Below, one piece after another: positions 60,295 through 64,000 of a DNA stretch of 64,000 nucleotides. The stretch is from Algoriphagus vanfongensis DSM 17529 (GTDB lineage Bacteria; Bacteroidota; Bacteroidia; Cytophagales; Cyclobacteriaceae), in the NCBI RefSeq assembly GCF_000429465.1, contig NZ_AUBX01000015.1:310001-374000 (forward strand). Direction: 5' to 3'. The position numbers and the translations under genes were made by a program. The notes beneath the pieces were generated by a model that did not search any database, was not told the DNA's origin, and worked only from the letters and a program-made list of their open reading frames with translations. Every line of letters starts with the position of its first letter. Position 1 is the stretch's first letter.

Positions 60295-61707
60295 ATGGAG
60301 CAAAAAGATTTTGATTTTGGATTGGTAGGTCTGGGAGTGATGGGCCGTAATTTCATCTTGAATGTGGCTGATAATCAGTTTAAAGCATTTGGCTATGATC
60401 TAGATCCTGAAAAGGTGTCTGCCTTGATAGAGGAAGGCGGTAACCCAGATCAGGTAAATGCAAGTTCTGATTTGGCCACTTTTGTAGGCGCCTTGTCTTC
60501 TCCGAGGAAGATCATGCTATTGGTGCCAGCCGGCAAAATCGTAGATCAGGTCATCGAAAGTTTGCTTCCGCATCTTGACAAGGGTGATATTATCATCGAT
60601 GGAGGCAATTCTTTTTACACCGATACCGATCGCAGAGAAGCATATCTAAAAGGTAAAGGCCTTCATTTCTTTGGGTCGGGAGTATCTGGCGGTGCCAAAG
60701 GAGCCAGAAGAGGTCCCAGCATCATGCCGGGTGGTGACAAAGAAGCCTATGAATACGTCCGCCCTATTTTCGAGGCAGTTTCTGCCAAATACAAAGGAGA
60801 GCCTTGTGTCGCCTATTTGGGACCAAAATCTGCCGGCAACTATGTGAAAATGGTGCACAATGGAATCGAATATGCCATGATGCAGCTCACTTCTGAGATC
60901 TATGATTTGCTGAAAAAGTCTGCCGATCTCAGCAATGATGAGTTACATGAGGTTTTTGCATCTTGGAATCAGGGTCGTCTGCAGTCATTTTTGGTTGAGA
61001 TCACTTCTGAGATTTTCTTGCAGCAAGATGAGTTGACTGAGGCTCGTTTGGTCGATGTGATTTTGGACAAAGCCAAGCAAAAGGGCACCGGCAAATGGAC
61101 CTCTCAAAACGCGATGGATTTGGGTATTCCAGTGCCAACGATCGATATGGCCGTCAGCATGCGTGAGATTTCTGCTTTGAAAGAGGATCGAGTCAAAGCA
61201 GATGAATTGTACGATAGACCGGCTGTTCAGCCAGTCGAAAAGGTACAATTGATTGAGCAGGCGGAAAAATCTTTGTATTTCTCCTTTATTCTGTCGTATG
61301 CCCAAGGTTTGAATCAATTGGCAGAAGCTTCCCAAGAGTATGGCTATGAACTGAACATGTCTCAGATCGCAAAAATCTGGAGAGCAGGTTGCATCATCCG
61401 TGCAGGACTTTTGGCAGATATTGCTGATGCATTCGAGGCTAATCCTGGTTTGACCAACCTTTTATTGGCTCCGTCATTTGTGAAGCAAGTTCAGGAAACT
61501 CTTCCAGCTGTCCGTGAGACTGTCGCTTTCGCAGCAAAAAGCGGTGTTCCGGTTCCGGGCCTATTCTCAGCGTTGAGTTATTTTGATGCCTTTACTTCCA
61601 GCAAGTTGCCGTTGAATTTGATCCAGGCACAGCGGGATCATTTCGGTTCGCATACCTATGAAAGAATCGATCGAGAAGGGATTTTCCACACGGAGTGGGG
61701 AGCTTGA
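60295..61707 (+). CDS. gnd: 6-phosphogluconate dehydrogenase, decarboxylating
   Basis: 470 residues from the ATG at 60295; a TTG four codons earlier also opens the frame. FGLVGLGVMGRNF is the NADP motif, VSGGAKGARRGPSIMPGG the substrate loop, and NYVKMVHNGIEYAMMQL contains the catalytic Lys. It oxidises 6-phosphogluconate to ribulose 5-phosphate. Divergent from zwf-pgl, so the whole oxidative branch is here; the 195-bp space shows no clear consensus promoter. Confidence 0.96.
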   Translation: MEQKDFDFGLVGLGVMGRNFILNVADNQFKAFGYDLDPEKVSALIEEGGNPDQVNASSDLATFVGALSSPRKIMLLVPAGKIVDQVIESLLPHLDKGDIIIDGGNSFYTDTDRREAYLKGKGLHFFGSGVSGGAKGARRGPSIMPGGDKEAYEYVRPIFEAVSAKYKGEPCVAYLGPKSAGNYVKMVHNGIEYAMMQLTSEIYDLLKKSADLSNDELHEVFASWNQGRLQSFLVEITSEIFLQQDELTEARLVDVILDKAKQKGTGKWTSQNAMDLGIPVPTIDMAVSMREISALKEDRVKADELYDRPAVQPVEKVQLIEQAEKSLYFSFILSYAQGLNQLAEASQEYGYELNMSQIAKIWRAGCIIRAGLLADIADAFEANPGLTNLLLAPSFVKQVQETLPAVRETVAFAAKSGVPVPGLFSALSYFDAFTSSKLPLNLIQAQRDHFGSHTYERIDREGIFHTEWGA

Positions 61708-61736
61708 TTGGTTTGCAAATCAGTCTCAGTAGGCAG

Positions 61737-61774
61737 AAAAAAAAGGAAGTCAAAAATTTGGCTTCCTTTTTTTA
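61737..61774. terminator. Bidirectional terminator after gnd
   Basis: AAAAAAAGGAAGTC pairs with GGCTTCCTTTTTTT around AAAAATTT (one G-U pair). It also ends the convergent unknown gene at 61772. Confidence 0.85.
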
Positions 61775-62275
61775 TCCGATTTTTAGTCTGAGTTCTCCAT
61801 GTCGCTTCACGACCTTGAGGTCAAAATATTGATTGATAAATGCTTTGCAGTGGTTTTCAGACCATTCGGCTCTTGATTCAGTATCAAACAAAATGGTCAT
61901 CCGAAGCATGGTTTTCACATATTGTTCATGCTGGCCAAGTTCCTGAACGTAGCGAATGAAGGATTTTTCCCATTGCTCTTTGAACATGTCAAAATGAGAT
62001 CTTCCATCAAAAAGCAGTTCCAGTTGATTGTCTCCGTGCTTGTAACGATAGACCCCGCACAACTGACGGTAGATCATTCGGATTCTCTCCAATGGAAACT
62101 GGTTGGTATCCAAAATTTTGGCATAGGTCTCGTCCATCAGTTGGAGAGGATTGTACAAAAAAGTGTAAGATCGCTTGAGCTCAAAGACCATTTGTTCCAA
62201 AAGCTCCTCTTCCATGACGAACTGAGCCTGACGCAGGATGTAGTTTTTGTCTAATGGAAAGAGTTTTTCAATCAT
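61772..62275 (-). CDS. Hypothetical protein
   Basis: 167 residues, mostly helical, charged (EEELLEQMVFELKRSYTFLY, KEQWEKSFIRYVQELGQHEQYVKTMLRM). No signal peptide or membrane helix and no recognised domain. A TATTTTTG box (62295-62302 on its strand) lies 19 bp upstream, supporting expression. Converges on gnd. Confidence 0.7.
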   Translation of the reverse strand: MIEKLFPLDKNYILRQAQFVMEEELLEQMVFELKRSYTFLYNPLQLMDETYAKILDTNQFPLERIRMIYRQLCGVYRYKHGDNQLELLFDGRSHFDMFKEQWEKSFIRYVQELGQHEQYVKTMLRMTILFDTESRAEWSENHCKAFINQYFDLKVVKRHGELRLKIG

Positions 62276-62294
62276 TTTGGATTTTTCTAAGGCA

Positions 62295-62302
62295 CAAAAA
62301 TA
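62295..62302 (-). promoter_or_regulatory. -7 element of the 167-aa unknown gene
   Basis: Minus-strand TATTTTTG, exact TAnnTTTG, 19 nt before the start. No TTG at the usual distance; the cassette's left repeat arm begins just upstream. Confidence 0.4.
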
Positions 62303-62319
62303 GGGAATTCTTTCTTTAG

Positions 62320-62348
62320 GAGAATGGAGATTGGGAGAAAAGAGATTT
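62320..62348 (+). repeat. Left inverted-repeat arm of the four-helix-bundle cassette
   Basis: A purine-rich arm with GGAGAATGGAGATTGGGAG matches the reverse complement of 62811-62845 in blocks GGAGAAT, GAGATTG, GAGA and AAGAG, about 24 of 31 positions with one gap. Weak 7-bp periodicity. It points inward, like the left arm of the GxxExxY cassette. Confidence 0.6.
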
Positions 62349-62370
62349 AAAATGGGGAATTTTAATTATT

Positions 62371-62760
62371 CTATGGATTCTTATTGTTTGAATTCTCTTT
62401 CTTTAAATAATAGATAAAACCATTAAGGACTTTAAGTGATTCAAGAACCATTTCACGGAAATGTAGGTAGGTTTCATTCGAAATATAATTTTCATCCTTT
62501 GCCACTATTAAATGGTCCAATATCTCTGAAATTGACCCCCTAGCATTGTAGTAGAATTTATTCGAATCTAGGTAATGAAACCTTCCCCAACCTTCTGCAA
62601 TATTGGCTGTGACCGATCTGGCTGCTCTTAATAATTGAGATTTGAGATCATACTTTTCTGAATTTGGGATTTGAGGTAAAACCTTAATTTTTAATTCCTT
62701 TTTTAAAGTATACGCAAGCTGCCAGCACTTTAAATTTTCAAAAGTTTCAGATTTTTCCAT
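62371..62760 (-). CDS. Four-helix-bundle protein (23S rRNA intervening-sequence family)
   Basis: 129 residues in the typical pattern: FENLKCWQLAYTLKKELK, LKSQLLRAARSVTANIAEGWGR (the signature), YNARGSISEILDHLIVAKD and a final helix. The family was first found as an ORF in intervening sequences of 23S rRNA genes and is often misnamed S23 ribosomal protein; its function is unknown. Here it lies outside rRNA, alone, between purine-rich inverted repeats. Intact frame, normal length. Confidence 0.92.
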   Translation of the reverse strand: MEKSETFENLKCWQLAYTLKKELKIKVLPQIPNSEKYDLKSQLLRAARSVTANIAEGWGRFHYLDSNKFYYNARGSISEILDHLIVAKDENYISNETYLHFREMVLESLKVLNGFIYYLKKENSNNKNP

Positions 62761-62810
62761 AAAGCGCTATTGAAATAATTAATCAATTTATTTGTATTGA
62801 TTTTCTCTCT

Positions 62811-62845
62811 AAACTCTTGATCTCTCAATCTCTAATTCTCCCATT
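62811..62845 (-). repeat. Right inverted-repeat arm of the four-helix-bundle cassette
   Basis: Reverse complement reads AATGGGAGAATTAGAGATTG then AGAGATCAAGAG, matching the arm at 62320-62348. Its outer end reaches the stop codon of the LOG-family gene at 62845-62847. Confidence 0.6.
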
Positions 62846-63408
62846 CACCAATCCGCCGGCCTCTTTGCTTGGTATGCTGCCATTTGGTCCAGTAAATCCA
62901 CCGGATCATCCGACACGATCAGCAATTCTTCCTGTTCAGGATACAAAAATCCTTCTTCCATGGCATGATTCAGGAAGTCAATCAACTTATCGTAATAGCC
63001 ATTGACATTATAGAGAGCCAAGGGTTTCTTGATATAGTGGAGTTGATTGAGAGTCATGATTTCAAAGAGCTCTTCCAAGGTGCCGATTCCGCCGGGCATT
63101 GCGATAAAACCATCTCCTCGCTCGGCCATGAGCCACTTTCTGTCTCTCATGGTCTCTACCACGATGAGTTCTGTGCAGCCTGTATGAGCTACTTCTCGAT
63201 CTACTAATTTTTGTGGAATGATTCCCAGCACCTCTTTGCCTGCTGATAACAGTTCGTCGGCGATCACACCCATCAGTCCTACCCGACCTGCTCCATAAAC
63301 CAAAGAATGATCCCTCTTGATCATTTCTTGAGCCAATGCTCTGACACCGGATTCGTATACTAAAGAGTTTCCGGTCCGGGAACCGCAATAGATGGTGATT
63401 TTTTTCAT
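62845..63408 (-). CDS. LOG-family (TIGR00730) nucleotide-5'-monophosphate phosphoribohydrolase
   Basis: 187 residues. YCGSRTGN at the start, YGAGRVGLMGVIAD, MRDRKWLM (Arg/Lys catalytic region, 87-94) and PGGIGTLEE (105-113) are the LOG signature. The family cleaves ribose phosphate from cytokinin-like or other nucleoside monophosphates. The bacterial role is mostly nucleotide clean-up. Its 3' end is adjacent to the repeat arm of the neighbouring cassette; divergent from rdgB. Confidence 0.93.
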   Translation of the reverse strand: MKKITIYCGSRTGNSLVYESGVRALAQEMIKRDHSLVYGAGRVGLMGVIADELLSAGKEVLGIIPQKLVDREVAHTGCTELIVVETMRDRKWLMAERGDGFIAMPGGIGTLEELFEIMTLNQLHYIKKPLALYNVNGYYDKLIDFLNHAMEEGFLYPEQEELLIVSDDPVDLLDQMAAYQAKRPADW

Positions 63409-63497
63409 GGGTAGCTACATATTATTCAACTTGATCGAAAATACTTGAATGATGTAAATCTGCAAAACCGAAAATTACCATCCCTTCGAATTTTGAC

Positions 63498-63505
63498 TAT
63501 TTTTG
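63498..63505 (+). promoter_or_regulatory. -7 element abutting the rdgB start codon
   Basis: TATTTTTG, exact TAnnTTTG, ends 4 nt before the ATG at 63510 (same spacing as DUF368 and lptC). No TTG at the usual distance. Confidence 0.4.
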
Positions 63506-63509
63506 GGGC

Positions 63510-64000
63510 ATGAAAATTTGCTTTGCGACCAACAACCGAAAGAAAATTGAAGAGGTAAAAGCCGCTCTGGGCGACGAGTTTCAAATAGTGTCTCTCGAGG
63601 AGATAGGATGCCGGGAAGAATTGCCGGAAACTGGTGACACCTTAGAATTTAATGCCTTTCAAAAAGCCCGATATGTAAAAGATAACTACGGAGTGGATTG
63701 CTTTGCTGATGATACAGGTCTGGAAGTTGAGGCTTTGAGTGGTGCTCCTGGAGTTTATTCTGGTAGATATGCTGGCGAACCCAGGTCAGATGAGCGGAAT
63801 ATAGACAAACTACTCGAAAACATGGTTGGTAAAGCAAAACGACAAGCCCGTTTTCGTACAGTCATTGCATTGATCTTGAATGGGAAAGAATATCAGTTTG
63901 ATGGGATAGCCCAAGGCGAGATTTTGGATCAGAGAATAGGTGAAAAAGGATTTGGCTATGACCCGGTATTTCGACCGACCGGCTATCAAAAGTCCTTTGC
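63510..64000 (+). CDS. rdgB: Non-canonical purine NTP pyrophosphatase (3' partial)
   Basis: 163 complete codons are visible and the frame runs off the right edge; full length should be about 190-195. MKICFATNNRKKIEEVK, ETGDTLEFNAFQKA, FADDTGLEVEALSGAPGVYS and GFGYDPVF are the RdgB/HAM1 motifs. It hydrolyses ITP, dITP and XTP to keep them out of nucleic acids. Start ATG fits the family N-terminus. Confidence 0.95.
   Translation, partial: MKICFATNNRKKIEEVKAALGDEFQIVSLEEIGCREELPETGDTLEFNAFQKARYVKDNYGVDCFADDTGLEVEALSGAPGVYSGRYAGEPRSDERNIDKLLENMVGKAKRQARFRTVIALILNGKEYQFDGIAQGEILDQRIGEKGFGYDPVFRPTGYQKSF

Noticed and set aside
62371..62760. Ribosomal protein S23
   Set aside because: A historical misname; the family is the 23S intervening-sequence four-helix protein, not a ribosomal protein.

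Overview
This 64 kb window is ordinary chromosome of a member of the Bacteroidota, most likely order Cytophagales, family Cyclobacteriaceae (an Algoriphagus-like organism). The case rests on several features: TonB-dependent receptors with a CarboxypepD_reg-like N-terminal domain, many Bacteroidota-specific families (DUF4403, YtxJ, DUF4212, 6-bladed propeller lipoproteins, VC_2705-type acetate symporter next to acs), promoter motifs of the TTG-N19..21-TAnnTTTG type, few Shine-Dalgarno sequences, and moderate GC. The genus is inference. I see no rRNA, tRNA, CRISPR array, prophage or insertion sequence.

Layout. 1-2 kb: the end of an AAA+ (MoxR/Mg-chelatase-like) ATPase gene, then a ~555-bp cassette of inverted repeats around a broken GxxExxY gene. 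2-4.6 kb: a TPP riboswitch and the TonB-dependent receptor it should control (thiamin uptake). 4.6-8.4 kb: hflX, then a tightly packed exopolysaccharide-type trio (rfbC, YwqE/CpsB-like phosphatase, SDR). 8.4-13.3 kb: TPR protein, ComA-like protein, DUF368 lipid-phosphate transporter, aroE and purU. 13.3-19.3 kb: alr, tag, nhaD, an amino-acid dehydrogenase and anmK. 19.3-28.4 kb: coaX followed by a long same-strand envelope-biogenesis run (outer membrane protein, TPR protein, LptC, small membrane protein, CorC-type protein, PpiD), then a DUF493 protein, phhB and rsmI. 28.6-36.1 kb: inositol phosphatase, AEC transporter, two small unknown genes, glyA-tatC, rpiB, endonuclease/exonuclease/phosphatase, pheS. 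36.2-46.2 kb is the most accessory part: fasciclin protein, GH29 fucosidase, propeller lipoprotein, large outer-membrane barrel, ytxJ, DUF4403 lipoprotein, HEAT protein and an unusual LGFP-repeat metalloprotease. 46.3-53.2 kb: acetate cluster (exonuclease, cNMP/CBS/DUF294 protein, acs, acetate-type symporter, DUF4212). 53.3-61.8 kb: ZIP transporter, apbE, ruvB, a divergent hxlR/NmrA pair and the oxidative pentose-phosphate genes pgl-zwf and gnd. 61.8-64 kb: an unknown gene, a second inverted-repeat cassette carrying a four-helix-bundle gene, a LOG-family gene and the start of rdgB.

The most noteworthy signals are (1) two unrelated single-gene cassettes at opposite ends of the window with the same architecture: ~0.53-0.55 kb, purine-rich quasi-periodic inverted repeats at the ends, one gene on the minus strand, of the GxxExxY and 23S-intervening-sequence four-helix families; (2) a recurrent TAnnTTTG box ending only 1-4 nt before an ATG (rfbC, DUF368, lptC, rdgB), which predicts leaderless mRNAs; (3) an LGFP-repeat metzincin without signal peptide paired with a HEAT-repeat gene. 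Most of the window is housekeeping, and no large undescribed multi-gene system is evident.
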